Assembly: GCF_027172205.1 (NCBI RefSeq)
Contig: NC_070607.1
Location: 24,714,069 to 24,778,068 of the forward strand
Direction of reading: 5' to 3'
Length of the DNA: 64,000 nucleotides
Source of the DNA: Podarcis raffonei
Lineage: Eukaryota; Chordata; Lepidosauria; Squamata; Lacertidae
This document shows positions 45,996 to 57,999 of the stretch, piece after piece; the first letter of the stretch is position 1; the number at the start of each line of letters is the position of its first letter. The notes under the pieces were generated by a model. It was not told the origin of the DNA. It saw only the letters and a program-made list of their open reading frames with translations, and did not search any database. The translations under genes and the position numbers were made by a program.

Positions 45996-46308
45996 CAGTG
46001 TTGGATTTACATATAAGCTAAACAAGCTATAGCTTAGGGCCCCACTCTCTTGCCCCCCCCAAAAAAACTTTAAGGAAAAAAACCCGGATGTACATTTCTC
46101 AAATATAAGATAAAAAACAAAAAAAAAATAAAGCCTACATACAGCAACAGCGGCAACTGACTTTAGATATCTATTAGGTCCATAAATTACCATATAGCAT
46201 ATATTCAATTCAAGTGACAATTTGTTGTTGACAAAGGACAGCTGGACATATAAAGGGCCCCATTACCTTCAGTAACTTAGGGCCTCATCAAACCTAAATC
46301 CAGCCCTG
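45996..46308. mobile_element. hAT MITE with perfect 8-bp target duplication
   Basis: The 313-bp element begins cagtgttggatttacatata and ends catcaaacctaaatccagccctg. The subterminal agcttagggcccc and acttagggcctc are inverted. The flanks CCTAGAGT at 45988-45995 and 46309-46316 are identical. No transposase remains. The small frame 45954-46220 is spurious. Confidence 0.88.
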
Positions 46309-46339
46309 CCTAGAGTGCATTAAATCAGGTGGAGAACCT

Positions 46340-46800
46340 TTTTCCTATGAAGGACCACTGAAGAAGAAACAGTGATTAGTGAGCTGGGAGAGTCGGCGGT
46401 AGAGAGAAGTTCAGAATCAGAGGCAGAAGCTGGAGCAGGAGAGTGGGGGGTGGGGGGCCAAGAGGCAGAGATGAGTCAGGCTGGTGAAGAGTCATGGGTG
46501 TCTCCCCCTCCAGCTGCAACAAGCTCCCCTGCCCGCTGGTCTCCCAGAACCACAAGAGGCATGGAGAGTGCGGAGGATAAGTTAGCTTTACAGAGGCACA
46601 GTCTCAGAGTGCTTGGGGAAAACCCTGGAGTAGAGGGGACTTAGGTAGCTGTGGGGAGACAGGGACCTTCAGTCTCAGCAACCACTTCATGGGGACAAGA
46701 CCTTTTGGAGATGACTTGCAGGTCCTGTTTTTTCTAATAAAGTGTTAACTCCAACTTGCTGCTCAGTGTGATTTACTGCTGGCTCACTACTGTCAGGTAG
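46340..46800 (+). other. Unclassified repeat-like block, possibly a fossil LTR end
   Basis: The stretch ends in a polyadenylation-like ctaataaagtgttaactcca followed by a short pyrimidine-rich end. That layout is common at the ends of LTR retrotransposons, and the region looks old and broken. No terminal partner was found in the window, so the assignment is weak. The open frame 46372-46644 is acidic and glutamate-rich and matches no family I recognise. Confidence 0.25.
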
Positions 46801-47133
46801 TTATATTGCTTAACTAGGTTAGGGATGAGGCCTTTCTATCTGGGTCTGGAGACTCGCCTCAGGCCACACACCCTCCTAGTACTGCTTTGTACCCTCTTTT
46901 GAGTGTTTTTTAATTCCAGGAGCATACCACTGAAGTCTGATAATGCCTCTTACTTCCTTGGATGGAGAACAAAGAAAAGTGTCTGAATGTGTTTGGAAAC
47001 TAGCCCAACGTACAAAGATACATTGCGCATCCATTGCTCAGCCTGCTTTTGCTTCTAGCCCTGCCTGCCATGTGCTGCTTAGAAGCCTTACCCAGAAGGG
47101 AATGGCTGAAAAAGATTCCCTACCCCTCAACTA

Positions 47134-47265
47134 AGACTTTGGAATCCAGAATTCAAATCCTGATTCAGCCATGAAGCTTGCTGAATGACCTTGGGCCTGT
47201 CATTATTTCACTCTAACCTATGTCACAGGATAAAAAGATGTTGAGCTATGTACGCCACCTTGCAG
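47134..47265 (+). mobile_element. MIR/CORE-like SINE fragment
   Basis: It shows aattcaaatcctgattcagc, the core tgaccttgggcctgtcatta and ctaacctatgtcacaggata. It abuts a squamate SINE at 47276. Confidence 0.65.
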
Positions 47266-47275
47266 TACTTGAAGA

Positions 47276-47617
47276 AAAGGGACCCCTGAGCATTAGGTCC
47301 AGTCGCTGACGACTCTGGGGTTCGGCACACATCTTCCTTTACTGGCCAAGGGAGCCGGTGTACAGCTTCCCGGTCATGTGGCCAGCATGACTAAGCCGCT
47401 TCTGGTGAACCAGAGCAGCTCATGGAAATGTCGTTTACCTTCCCACCAGAGCGTTACCTATTTATTTACTTGCACTTTGACATGCTTTTGAACTGCTAGG
47501 TTGGCAGGAGCAGGGACCGAGCAACGGGAGCTCACTCCATCACGGGGATTCAAACCGCCAACCTTCTGATCGGCAAGCCCTAGGCTCTGTGGTTTAGACC
47601 ACAGCGCCACCCACATG
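47276..47617 (-). mobile_element. Squamate tRNA-derived SINE
   Basis: It is a nearly full-length copy of the same family, with its CTTTACC end eroded and its tRNA head near 47560-47617. Point changes are more frequent than at 31.4 kb, so it is older. Confidence 0.85.
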
Positions 47618-49598
47618 GAGGTGCCCATTGGGGTGGTCCAAAGACCAGGGATGGAATCATAGCATCCAGAGGATCTTATGAAACAAGGTAGAAGGCTGCA
47701 TGTTTCCCAACTCAGGATTAAATTAATACCCTTTGGAGGCCATGGTTTTGGAGCGGGGGAAATGAAAGAAACTCCTTGGGATAATGATTCTAGTACGCAC
47801 TTACTAATAGCCTTTTGGAAGCTGGCATCAAGTGAGATCAGTTCAGCTGTTTCATTGCCAAATGCCTATGGATCTGACTGAGAAAAACTAGAAATAGAAT
47901 GTGCTGAAAGAGCTTTCCATAACAGACAAGCTGAGTGGCACTGTCTATAGAAGAAAATGCTGCATATGTAGTAATTGAGAGGATTTGCTCATGAAAAAAT
48001 TCTTTTGTTAGCAATCTGTAGAGTTTGCAAAATTCCATGGAAAAACAATTCTCAATTGCTTTTTAAAGCAGCCAAGAGAAGGGGAGAATCTAGCAGTACC
48101 TTTTCTTTTTAAAACGGAAAGTTCTTTTCTAAGGACTTCCCTCACAAATCTTACAAATGCCATTTCTTAACAACAACAACAAGCCCCAGCTTTTTTTTTT
48201 ATAAAAAACACCTTGTTGTAAATAAAATAAGTTTCTGTCTTAACTCACAATTTTGAAAGCTTGCAATAAAATAGATAATAAATAATAATCTTTATATTCC
48301 TTTTTCCAAACTCTAATAAAAAAAAAGTGGGGGTGGGGAGAAAGCTTACAATAAAATAATGGGAACCAACTTAGTGCCCTCCATATGTTGTTAGATTCCG
48401 GTTACCATCCACCCCAGCCATTATGGCCAGTGGTCAGATATTACAGGAGTTGTTGAAAACATGAAAAGCACCACATTGGAGAAGGTGGGGGTACTGATTT
48501 ACTTCAGTAGAGCTAAACCTATAATCCATGCTGCCTAGCTCAAAGTATTCACATTTGTTTTAATCTTGCCTGAAGTGCTGGGAGGGGTCCTGTTCTTTCC
48601 CCCACTGGATATTCCTGAAAAACAGGGTCTAGAAAACTACCGCTGAGTGTCTGACTTGGCTCGGAGTTCATTATGTTGTTACCTGTGCAGCATGCATTGG
48701 GTAGTGACCTGAGAAGGGAATACTTTTGCTTCCCTAAGTGGTCCTTACCTCACCTACTAGAAAGCAAAGGCCAATTGATTTAATATACAAAGTTAATAGC
48801 AGATAACAGTTAATTATTTGAAAATGTAATGGTATTTTAATTTAGTAAAGAGTTTGTGGAGTGTGTGTATTGTGGTCCCCAGGTGACATTGATCCTTCCT
48901 GACCATCAGCCATTCAGGCTGGGGTTGCGGGGGGTTGGGAGTTCAACAGCATTTGGTGGGCCACACATTTCTCACTCCTGATTTAATAGGATGAGGATGA
49001 GCCTTGGGCTTGCGCCTCACTCCTCCTCTGGTTCAGCCATTAGGAGGTTGCAAACTTTTGCTTTTGTTCATTAACCGCAGCTTGCTGTGTCATCTGTATC
49101 TGAACAAACTCTGGCAGAAAGACACTAACTTCAAGGTATAGTTTAAGAAGCTGCCTTGTTTCAACATACTGTAGTTTAGTTAAGATTAATCATAGTTTAG
49201 GGTTAATGTAATGTTAAACTGTAGTTAATGCAGAAACTCTCCCAGGAGGAGAGGCACAGCTTGTCCTCATTACATTAAATCATTGTTTTAACGTTATGTG
49301 CAAACTGGGCCAATGGATAGAGACAATATTTTTCTCTATCTTATAATACTATTTGGTAACACTGCTTTCAGTTAGTTAGTAGTAGGTTCAGGGTAGAGAA
49401 AAGGAACTTCATCTTCTCATAGTGGAAATTCTGTAGCACAATATGTGGGGGACTACTAGCTTAAATGACTTTTGATGGAGAATTTGATAAATTGATGAAG
49501 GATAGCTAATTAACATCTTTTAGCCATGGTAGTTAAGTGAAGACTCCATGTGCAGGCCAGACAGGATAGCTCGTCACAAGAAAGTTCCAGACCTATTA

Positions 49599-49945
49599 AA
49601 GGTAAAGGGACCCGTGACCATTGGGTCCAGTCGTGGCTGACTCTGGGGTTGAGGCACTCATCTTGCTTTATTGGCCGAGGGAGCCGGCGTACAGCTTCTG
49701 GGTCATGTGGCCAGCATGACTAAGCCGCTTCTGGCAAACCATAGCAGCACATGGAAATGACGTTTACCTTCCCACCGGAGCGTTACCTATTTATCTACTT
49801 GCACTTTGACGTGCTTTCGAACTGCTAGGTTGGCAGGAGCAGGGACCAAGCAATGGGAGCTCACCCCATCGCAGGGATTTGAACCTTCTGATCAGCAAGT
49901 CCTAGGCTCTGTGGTTTAACCCACAGCGCCACCCGTGTCCCCCCC
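49599..49945 (-). mobile_element. Squamate tRNA-derived SINE with 9-bp target duplication
   Basis: It is a full-length copy flanked by GACCTATTA at 49590-49598 and 49946-49954. Part of the B-box region is deleted near 49880-49890 relative to the other copies. Confidence 0.88.
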
Positions 49946-50335
49946 GACCTATTACCCTGCTGCTATATTGAGCACTATACAGCCTCAGAATTAAGAAGTC
50001 AAAGTTAATTGACACTAGGCCATTTCTAACGAATCTTCATTATAATCATATGAAGTACAACAATTTAGGGCTTGATCACACTTCTGCTTGTCCAGTGCCT
50101 AAAAAGCATGGGTCCATGCAATTTTCCACTGGTCCAGTGCATTCTAGGCACGAGTCTGAGCAGTTTTGCCTTTACCCCACTACTTTCCCCTTGAAAATCT
50201 GCTCTTTAGTGCTAAATTAGAACAAATGGCAATCCACAGAAAGCCCAACTGCTGTTTGTTCCAATTCAGCTCTACAGATTGGGTTTCCCTGAGGGAAAGC
50301 AGCAGGGGAAATGGAGGGGTGAATAAGCCCTTAGG

Positions 50336-50552
50336 TAAAATAGGTAAAGGTAAAGGAACCCCGGACAGTTAAATCCAGTCAAAGGTGACTATGGAGTGTG
50401 GCACTCATCTTGCTTCCAGGCCGAGGGAGCCGGTGTTTGTCCACAGACAGCTTTCTGGGACATGTGGTTGGCATGACTAAACTGCTTCTGTTACAACAGG
50501 ACACCGTGACGAGTGCCAGAGTGCACAGAAATGCCATTTAGCTTCCCGGGTC
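50336..50552 (-). mobile_element. Squamate SINE, older subfamily, partial
   Basis: It starts with the ggtaaaggtaaaggaaccc tail and shares the middle block, but it has extra sequence (tttgtccacagacagcttt) not seen in the other copies. It lacks the tRNA head. It looks like an older, snake-like subfamily. Confidence 0.7.
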
Positions 50553-52399
50553 CTAGCCCCCAAAACAGGAGAAAACAAGCTTGATCCATCTTGCATGTGG
50601 CGGCCCTTTGAAGATGGCTGTCATAAAGAACAAAGAAATGGAGGAACAATTACTACAAAACTCCAACATGGGGGGGGGGAGGAAAACGTGTCAATTGCCA
50701 ATCTAATCTGTATGTTTACGCCAACATTTTTTTTTAAAAACCCAACTTTTCATAACATACTTGTGAAAACAAAGTTAATGAATGAATCAATTTATTTCGG
50801 TCATTGACGAGAATGGAAAACAGTTAAAGAACTCACTCACCTGTTCCTAAACCAAAAAAGAAATTGCCCTCCGATATCAGGTCAATGCATGTCGTGGGTG
50901 GACCAAGCCTTATATCCAACTCCTGGTTCCAAAATCGGATTCACACTGTGTCCTTACAAAGAGAACATACTGTATTACATATTCAACTGATAAGAACAGA
51001 TACTTTGATATTAGCCAGAAGGCTGAGAAGCAATTATAAATTGCTATTTGATGTGGCATTTTAATGTCTGTTTGTTTGCGGAGTTTTAAAAGTGGTATGG
51101 ATTTCTTGCACCATGTCTGGGACGGTGAGAGTAAAGCACAGGATGTTATGATAGCCTGAAAGCAGGTTGGGTGTGGCAGTTGAACAAAATACAAACAAAA
51201 CATGTAAGGGTTTGTTAAATCCTCAGATTATGGCTATGTGATTACATATTAGAGTGTGATGTAATTGCTAGGTTTCTGGGCCTGGCATGTTCTCTCTTGA
51301 GTAAAGCAACCTGACCTTATTTTTATTAGGAAGCAAGCAGAAGTGGCAGTGTTGCATTCTGAGAAGTACAGAATAACCACATTTTCACAGCAAGGCTTCT
51401 GGGAGATTTTGGATACTCTTCAGACTGGAAAATCAGCCCATTATTGAGGTGAGTAGTCAAAACTTGGGCTCTTGATGTTCAATTACATGGTTTTAAGCTG
51501 AAGTCTGCAAAAACCTGTGTATTTGGGGAGCACAATGTAAAGCTAGACCATAAAATGCTTGGGCAGAGATCGCTTTTGGTATCTACCATATCTGCAGGAT
51601 TTTCTGACTTCTCTGAGCCTTTATGGAGAAACGTAATGCAAAAGAAAAGACAACGCAAATGTGTCATCAGTTACCTATCCCTGTTATTTGCAGACTGAAA
51701 ACAACACAGTGAATACCAGTTGAATTCACTGGATTGATTTCCTTTCCAGACATGAGATGAGTATGTGGGCACTGGCAATTTCCACTGCCGTTTCTGCTGG
51801 AATTCTTTGACATCTCTTTATATCATTGGCTGCCTTGATATTTATCCACTTCACTATCTGCTGGGGTGTGTGTCTGAGCAACCGCCCATTATTGCATGCT
51901 CTTGTACAAAGCTGTTTATAAATGTATCGGTTGTGGAATTACCCAGGAGGGTGGGAATGAGGAAAAGGTTGAGATTTCTTTTCAGTTTAGTGCCTTATTG
52001 TGTCTCTTCCCTGCTTTTTTTGTTTGTTTGTTTTAAACCATTGCAAATATATCTCGATTTCCCTTTTAATCTAACCTATTTGTATGTGATGCCACTTGAA
52101 TATGCATAGGGTGCTGAGGCTTATAAAAAATGCACAAAGGCTTCACTCATCAATCCCCTTCCTGACCATAGCCTTCAAGAATAATTTATTTATCTAGGCT
52201 AGTCTATACCAAAAATGGTCACAGCATGCTTTACAAAAGAGGAAGCAGCAAACTAGCCACCCTGCTTCCAGTAAAAATGCAAACAATTCTAGCATATTAT
52301 CAGCATTAATATACATATAATACTATATGTGTATGATACACCCCGGGTTCCCCAAAGTAACCAGCAAACATAAAGATACAACAGTGCTTACAAATATAC

Positions 52400-52515
52400 A
52401 AAAATACTTATTTATACTTTTGTATGTTTTAAGTTTTTAATTTTTCTTGACTTTATTGCTCCAACTTTTTGTAAACCGTGATGTACATCATGGTGTATAA
52501 ATTTTATTTTATACA
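52400..52515 (+). mobile_element. LINE 3' UTR fragment
   Basis: The run gtaaaccgtgatgtacatcatggtgtataaattttatttt looks like another CR1/L2 3' ending. It leads into a CA microsatellite and then a MITE. Confidence 0.4.
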
Positions 52516-52525
52516 CACACACACA

Positions 52526-52752
52526 CAGTGGAATCTCGGTTTTCGAGCATCTCAGAAACTGAACAATTCGGAAGCCAAATGCTGAAAACCTGGAATTGCT
52601 TCTGTTTTCAAATGCGCCTCGGAAGTTGAGCGGCTTCCGAGGTGTGTTTCTCAATTTTCCCCATAGAACTTGCTGACAGCCCATTGCGCCTCGGTTGTCG
52701 GAAGTTAAACAGTCTTTCAGAATGGATTGCATTCGACAACCGAGGTTCCACT
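52526..52752. mobile_element. Mariner-like MITE
   Basis: The ends cagtggaatctcggttttcg and cgacaaccgaggttccact are inverted. The centre carries gcgcctcgg units on both sides. The left flank has become a (CA)n tract, so the TA duplication is not clear. Confidence 0.7.
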
Positions 52753-52767
52753 AAATATAATATATAT

Positions 52768-53130
52768 GGGACGCGGGTGGCGCTGTGGGTAAAACCTCAG
52801 CTCCTAGGACTTGCCGATCGCATGGTCGGCGGTTCGAATCCCCGCGGCGGGGTGCGCTCCCGTTGCTCGGTCCCAGCGCCTGCCAACCTAGCAGTTCGAA
52901 AGCACCCCCGGGTGCAAGTAGATAAATAGGGACCGCTTACTAGTGGGAAGGTAAATGGCGTTCCGTGTGCGGCTCTGCCTCGCCAGGGTAGCTTCGTCAC
53001 GCTGGCCACGTGACCCAGAAGTGTCTGCGGACAGCGCTGGCTCCCGGCCTATAGAGTGAGATGAGCGCACAACCCTAGAGTCTGTCAAGACTGGCCCGTA
53101 CGGGCAGGGGTACCTTAACCTTTACCTTTA
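52768..53130 (+). mobile_element. Squamate tRNA-derived SINE, full length, diverged
   Basis: It runs from GGGACGCGGGTGGCGCTGTG to TTAACCTTTACCTTTAC. The middle differs from the other copies (gtgtctgcggacagcgctgg), so it belongs to a separate subfamily closer to the partial copy at 50.3 kb. Frames 52642-53088 in it are spurious. Confidence 0.85.
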
Positions 53131-53358
53131 CAGACCATGAGCTGTGTTATTGATAAGAATTATATGATGATGTAAGCAGGTTAATTTGATAAAATGTTTT
53201 CTTTATTGGTATGTTTGGTGTTTTCTGTGTTTACCAACACAAGTATTTTCTAATTGATGTAATTCCAAACTTCATGAATCTGTAGAGTGCCAGAATACAA
53301 ATGGTTGGTATATTGAGTCCAGATCAATAAAACTTTGGTTTGCATTGTTTTCCTTCTA

Positions 53359-53388
53359 CCATTTATTTATTTATTTATTTATTTATTC
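53359..53388. repeat. (ATTT)n microsatellite
   Basis: About seven ATTT units in intergenic DNA, probably the eroded tail of a LINE in minus orientation. Confidence 0.9.
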
Positions 53389-54163
53389 AGACAAACTCTT
53401 CAAGGTAGATGATAAGATATATTAAATATAAAATCATATAAAAGTTACATTAAAAAAAACCCAAAATACCTCTGAAGAACTAATCAGTAGAAACATTGCT
53501 ACATTAATCAGAAACATAAAAATTAGATATTAAGGGCAACTCAAAAGCTCTCCAGAAGATGGCCATCTTAGCATGGTGTCCAGAAACCTGGGAGGGAGTT
53601 GAACTCTCCTTAAGGCTACGGGATGTAGGCTTGAATAAACATAGTTTCAGTGAAGTTTCGCCAAAGTTTCTTGTGCAAGGTTACCCTTTCCATTTAATAA
53701 TTTTATACAGTTTTCATTACCGAGAAAGTAATGCTGTCAGTATAGGTTATCTGTTTTTTTAAAAAATTATTTGCTTTGTGATGTGTGTCTCTGTGTGTGC
53801 ATGTACCTAGAAATAAATTAAAATTCATTCACTATAGTGACACATTTCGAGTCTGAGAATATTCAAGGCAGGCAGGTGCCCCTGTCTGAATCAAAAGGCT
53901 GCATTATTTCTAAAAGAGGATGGGGAGACAGCAGTTCTGCATGGAGCGAAAAGTCACTCCAGTTCAGCAAAGGTAACTCATAGTTAACAGTACAGTATTC
54001 AGCTATGATTGTGCAAAGTAGTGTATCTGCCGGGGGCAGGGCAGGGCTGGAAGCAGCAAATCTAGATCAGGCCATGTTTTCATTTGGAATTAAGTTATTT
54101 GAGTGTATAAACATTTAAAACTTGCCCTGCTAATTCCAACACAGTTCATTTTCCATATGTTAC

Positions 54164-54260
54164 AGGAATGGACATACACCTATATATGTAGATAGATAGA
54201 TAGGAATGGACATACACCTATATATGTAGACAGACAGACAGACAGACAGACATAGATGTA
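54164..54260. repeat. 38-bp tandem duplication with GATA/GACA microsatellite
   Basis: The unit aggaatggacatacacctat...gtaga occurs at 54164 and 54202. The first copy is followed by GATA units and the second by GACA units. Confidence 0.8.
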
Positions 54261-54412
54261 TAAACAGGTATTATGCTCCATTTATTTTCATGCAGACATG
54301 TTGCATTTATTTTGAATTAAAATTACTTTTAAAAACCAAAAAAAGACCTAAACTGCAAGATCTCAGATCTTCGTTACTATTGTTTGTATTTGGGCAATAA
54401 TATAGACAAATA

Positions 54413-54632
54413 AAAGGTAAAGGGATCCCTGACTGTTAGGTCCAGTCGCAGACGACTCTGGGGTTGCGGCGCTCATCTCGCTTTACTGGCCGAGGGAGCC
54501 AGCATACAGTTTCTGGGTCGTGGGTGGCCAGCATGAGTAAGCCGCTTCTGGCGAACCAGAGCAGCGCACGGAAATGCCGTTTACCTTCCCACCAGAGCGG
54601 TACCACCTATTTATCTACTTGCACTTTGACGT
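54413..54632 (-). mobile_element. Squamate SINE, truncated
   Basis: It holds the tail and middle block only, ending at cttgcactttgacgt where the tRNA head should continue. Confidence 0.8.
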
Positions 54633-55365
54633 TGTCATAAGAGAATCAGGGTCAGAGAGGGGAATAAAGGAAAAATGATCCTAATGATATAATCCTACCC
54701 CAAAGTCCCACAACAATAATAAACTGTGCCTTAAAGAATGCATTGTTGGGAATATGCCACCTTACTGTGTCTTTTCACGTATCATTGAATGTAATATAAT
54801 GTGTGCCTTTTAATTCATCATCTTAACGTAACGTGCCTGTTGCCATTCCTGTGTACCTCTTTCTCCATGAAGCTATCCTTTTAAAATGTATTCGTGGATG
54901 TATCTTTAATGAAATGCCGTACTATGCTGTACTTTTCTGAATGTATCCAAAATGTAGTTTTTAAAGAATGTAACAATCTAAATATTTCAAAATGTATATA
55001 CTTGACTCAATATTGTATCCAAAAGGCTGCCAAAAATCTCTTTCTCTGAGCATCATCACTTTTCCTTTTGTTTTGTTGTCTTTTGCGTAGCAAATATGTG
55101 GCTTGGGATTGGGATTCAATTCATAATTTTGTCTTGCACGTAGTTTCTTGGGAAGTTATTTGTGACAAGGCAGGTCTCCTTGGCAGCCATTTTGTGACTA
55201 GGCAACCCCCCCCCCAACAGTCATTTATTGGTGGTGCCTATGACAGTTTCTCAGATTTCTAAATGTGCCCCTGATTCCGGAGCCAATTAATTTTGACCAT
55301 ATATTTGTATGAGATGTACTGCAGGTAAGACTTCCAACCTACCAGTTGGCAACCAGTTCTTTTGG

Positions 55366-55570
55366 CCAAATCCACACCATATATTAAAACCACTCTTATT
55401 CATGGCTCCCCTCCTCACTAAAGCATCCTGGGAAATGTAGCTTCAGGGTCTCCGAACAACTTAGTTCCCTTAACAATCTATAATTCCCAGGATTCTTGGT
55501 GATGGTAGGGAAGCCATGACTCTTAAAAATGGAATAAGTGTGCTTTAAATGTGTGGTGTGGAAGTGACTT
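55366..55570. mobile_element. Short copy of the long inverted-repeat MITE
   Basis: It runs from ccaaatccacaccatatatt to aatgtgtggtgtggaagtg, with catcctgggaaatgtagctt paired with aatctataattcccaggatt. The centre of the longer copies is deleted. Confidence 0.6.
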
Positions 55571-55834
55571 TAGTTTAGGTATGGGAACTTGTGGCCTTCC
55601 AGATGTTGTTTGACTACAACTATCACCATCCCCATCCATTTTACCGAATGTATTGTTTCAGCAGCGATATCATAAAAGCCAATTTTTGTAAAGATGCGAA
55701 TTTAAGCCACACTTTAACTTTTCACGGTCGGAATTTGGAAAAAAAGTGAGGCTTATATTCTGGCTAATAAGGTATATAACCTTTAGATGACATCTGAAGG
55801 CAGCTCTGTATGGGGAAGCCTTTTAATGTGTAAT

Positions 55835-55941
55835 GTTTTATTATATGTTGGAAGCCGCCCAGAGTGGCTGAGTCAAACCAGTTAGATGGGCAGGGTACAA
55901 ACATTAATTTTTAATTATTATTATTTATTATTTATTATTTA

Positions 55942-55991
<50 letters not shown>
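55835..55991 (+). mobile_element. L2/CR1-like LINE 3' terminus ending in (ATT)n
   Basis: It carries the hallmark ttggaagccgcccagagtggctgagtcaaaccagttagatgggcag, followed by a long ATT tract (55908-55991). It is a sister of the 3' end at 16.3 kb. Confidence 0.65.
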
Positions 55992-55992
<1 letters not shown>

Positions 55993-56098
55993 TCTATCAG
56001 ACTAGGACTGGTGAGGCTGAGAGTTCTCAGCCTAAACTACCTCACCAGATTGTTGTGAAGATAAAATGGCAGGTGGTTGAAGGTAATACCATATACTT

Positions 56099-56223
56099 CA
56101 GGGGTGGGCGATGTGATGCCCTTCTGCCAGTGCTGGAATACAACTCCCATCAGCTCCAGATGGTCAGGATGATGGGAGTTGTAGTCCAGCAAAATCTGAA
56201 GGGTACCACATTAGCCACCCCTG
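56099..56223. mobile_element. hAT-like MITE (palindromic)
   Basis: The ends caggggtgggcgatgtgatg and taccacattagccacccctg are inverted. The centre carries aactcccatcag and its reversed partner gatgggagttgta. Flanking 8-mers no longer match well. Confidence 0.55.
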
Positions 56224-56489
56224 ATGCACACAGCCTTGTGGAGGAAATATGGGAATCTAAAATGTGGTGACAAATTGGCTTTGCCAAATGGGCATAAAAC
56301 CCCGCCTATGAATCCCAGCTGAATCTCAAACAACAGGGGCGATAAGGTTTTTTGTAAGGGTGGGAAACAAGCAGTGAAATTTGGGGTTGGGGCACACGCA
56401 TCCTCGACAGTATGGGGAGAGGGAAGCAAGTTTGTCACCTTCCTCATAATACCTGTGAGAAATCTCCAGGCCCTCCGGGTCAATCCATA

Positions 56490-57480
56490 AAATGAAATAT
56501 TTGGGCGGCGGCGGGGTGTGTGTGTGGGTTTTTCTGAGTCCGTCTCCAGCTCCCGCCTCCTGCCCCGTCTCCAAAGGAGGGGCGCTTCCCGCATCAACAA
56601 CCCTCAAGCAAGTGCCCTTCGGTGAAAGGCAGGTGGCCGCCTCTGCCGCCTGCGTGCTTGCCTTTTGGAGCCGGCCGGCCGGCGAGGCGGACTTGCTTCT
56701 TGCTTCTCGCCGCGGGCGCTCGGCGGGCGGCCAGGAGGCGGCGGTGAGAGCGGCTGGCTGGCTGGCTGGCCGGCTTCCCCCTTCCCGCCCTGCGGCAACT
56801 GGGAACGTCGAGGCGGCGGTTCGGCGGCCCCTTTAAGGCTGAGGCCGGCGTAACGCGATCCCGCAGTGGGCGCCTGTCGCGGCTGCCGCAGTAGCAGCAG
56901 CAGCAGCAGCGGAGGAGGAGGCCGTTTCCTCCGGAGAAGCCGCGCCGCGTGGGCGTGTGAGGGGCTTTTCCCCCGCCGCAGGGACCCGCCAGGAGGGATG
57001 GCAGGGCCGCCCGGCCGGCCGCGGTGAGACTTCAGGTGAGCAGCGGGGGAGGGGGAATGCTTCTCCCATCTACAAACGGGAGAAGACGTGTCTGGGCACC
57101 GGGTCGTGTGTCGGGCGCGTAGGCCCCTCGCGCGGCGTGTCCGGGGATGCCGCCTTTCTCTCGGCGCGGCTGCAGACACTGGTGCGCGGCGCGCGCTTCT
57201 GGGCGAGTGCTGTAGGGCTTGTTAAAGGCAGAGGGGAGCTTTCGGGGCGCAGGTGAGGATGCGCGCCAGTCGCGCAGCGCCGCCGGAGAGGGAGGTGAAA
57301 TGCCGTAGCAACCTTTCCTTTCCGCGCACGACACACATACACACCGCCCCGCTCCCCAATGCGTTGCGTGGCTAAGGGAAGGAGGAGAACCTGCAATTGC
57401 TGGATCGGGGGCGCGCGGGTGAAAAGGTGAGGGAGTCTTGGGGTGGGTGGGGGAGCGGGGAGTCTGCAAGGAGATCCTCC
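56490..57480 (+). promoter_or_regulatory. CpG island, probable promoter of TLCD4
   Basis: About 1 kb of very GC-rich, CG-dense DNA starts abruptly in AT-rich surroundings. It contains a run of CAG-type triplets (56890-56912) and many GGCGG-type Sp1 boxes, and no TATA box. Reading frames across it are long only because of the base composition and show no protein family. In human and other vertebrates TLCD4 (TMEM56) is the divergent neighbour of ALG14, so this island most likely drives TLCD4 on the plus strand. That identity is inference from gene order. Confidence 0.6.
56850..57035 (+). other. Putative non-coding first exon (TLCD4 5' UTR)
   Basis: The stretch ends at a strong donor, ttCAG then GTGAGC, with the cut after 57035. 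A weaker donor (gcg then gtgaga) lies 14 bp earlier. The start is unknown and the value given is only the middle of the island. No TLCD4 coding sequence (start MEINTKLL in human, as I recall) was found in 57-64 kb, so the first coding exon should lie to the right of this window. Confidence 0.35.
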
Positions 57481-57999
57481 TTCTTCAGGCCCCCCTTTTC
57501 CTATTCCCAGCACCATGCCTGACTTTGCCCCCCCCCTCTTCTGGGAACTGAAAATGGGGCGCTGCTGGAGAAGAAATGAGAAAAGGGCAGGACCAGGAAT
57601 CTGGCTGAATTAATAAGCACAAAGATAACTGACGCATAGGAGCCAGCGCTTAGGGGACAAGGTCCCTTCTGCAGCCCCAATAAAATATTTGAGGGGGCTG
57701 CCCCCCTCAAAAAAGGTGATGGGCATTGCCATTCAAATGGTGTGTACGTGTGCCGTGTCATGCCATCAGTTGTGTGTGGTGGGGCCTACTTGCCACTCCC
57801 CCATATTTTATTAAAGTTGGCACCCCTGTAAACAAGGAGGGCCCAGGTACCAGCCACAAATTGAGTGTTAACTGTAGCTTAGGCTGTGCTGCTGTTTCCC
57901 TGCTGTGAAAGTAGCCTGTCCACTTTCAAACAATGCACCAAAGATTCGGCCCAGACTTCTTATACTTTTGGACTTCAATGCTTTTAAGTACCGCACAGA

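Larger units (their letters stand above)
43961..56480. other. Intergenic stretch between ALG14 and the 57-kb CpG island
   Basis: About 12.5 kb separate the two divergent promoters. Recognisable contents are hAT MITEs, four squamate SINEs, MIR-like SINEs, LINE 3' ends and simple repeats, all listed separately. The parts at 45.0-45.98, 47.65-49.55, 50.6-52.1 and 53.15-54.1 kb show no coding, RNA or clear repeat signal to my reading; some must be decayed repeats. Confidence 0.75.

Noticed and set aside
46372-46644. 90-codon acidic open frame as a possible host gene
   Set aside because: It has no recognisable domain, low-complexity composition, and sits in a repeat-like block with a polyadenylation-type end. 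A host exon could not be supported.
54633-55260. Possible LTR or retroelement end after the truncated SINE
   Set aside because: A start like tgtcataagagaatcagggt and scattered polyadenylation-like signals suggested it, but no paired terminal repeat or internal part was seen.
56211-57516. Long open frames on both strands at the 57-kb CpG island
   Set aside because: They are a base-composition artefact of a promoter island. No frame resembles the TLCD4 N-terminus or any known protein.
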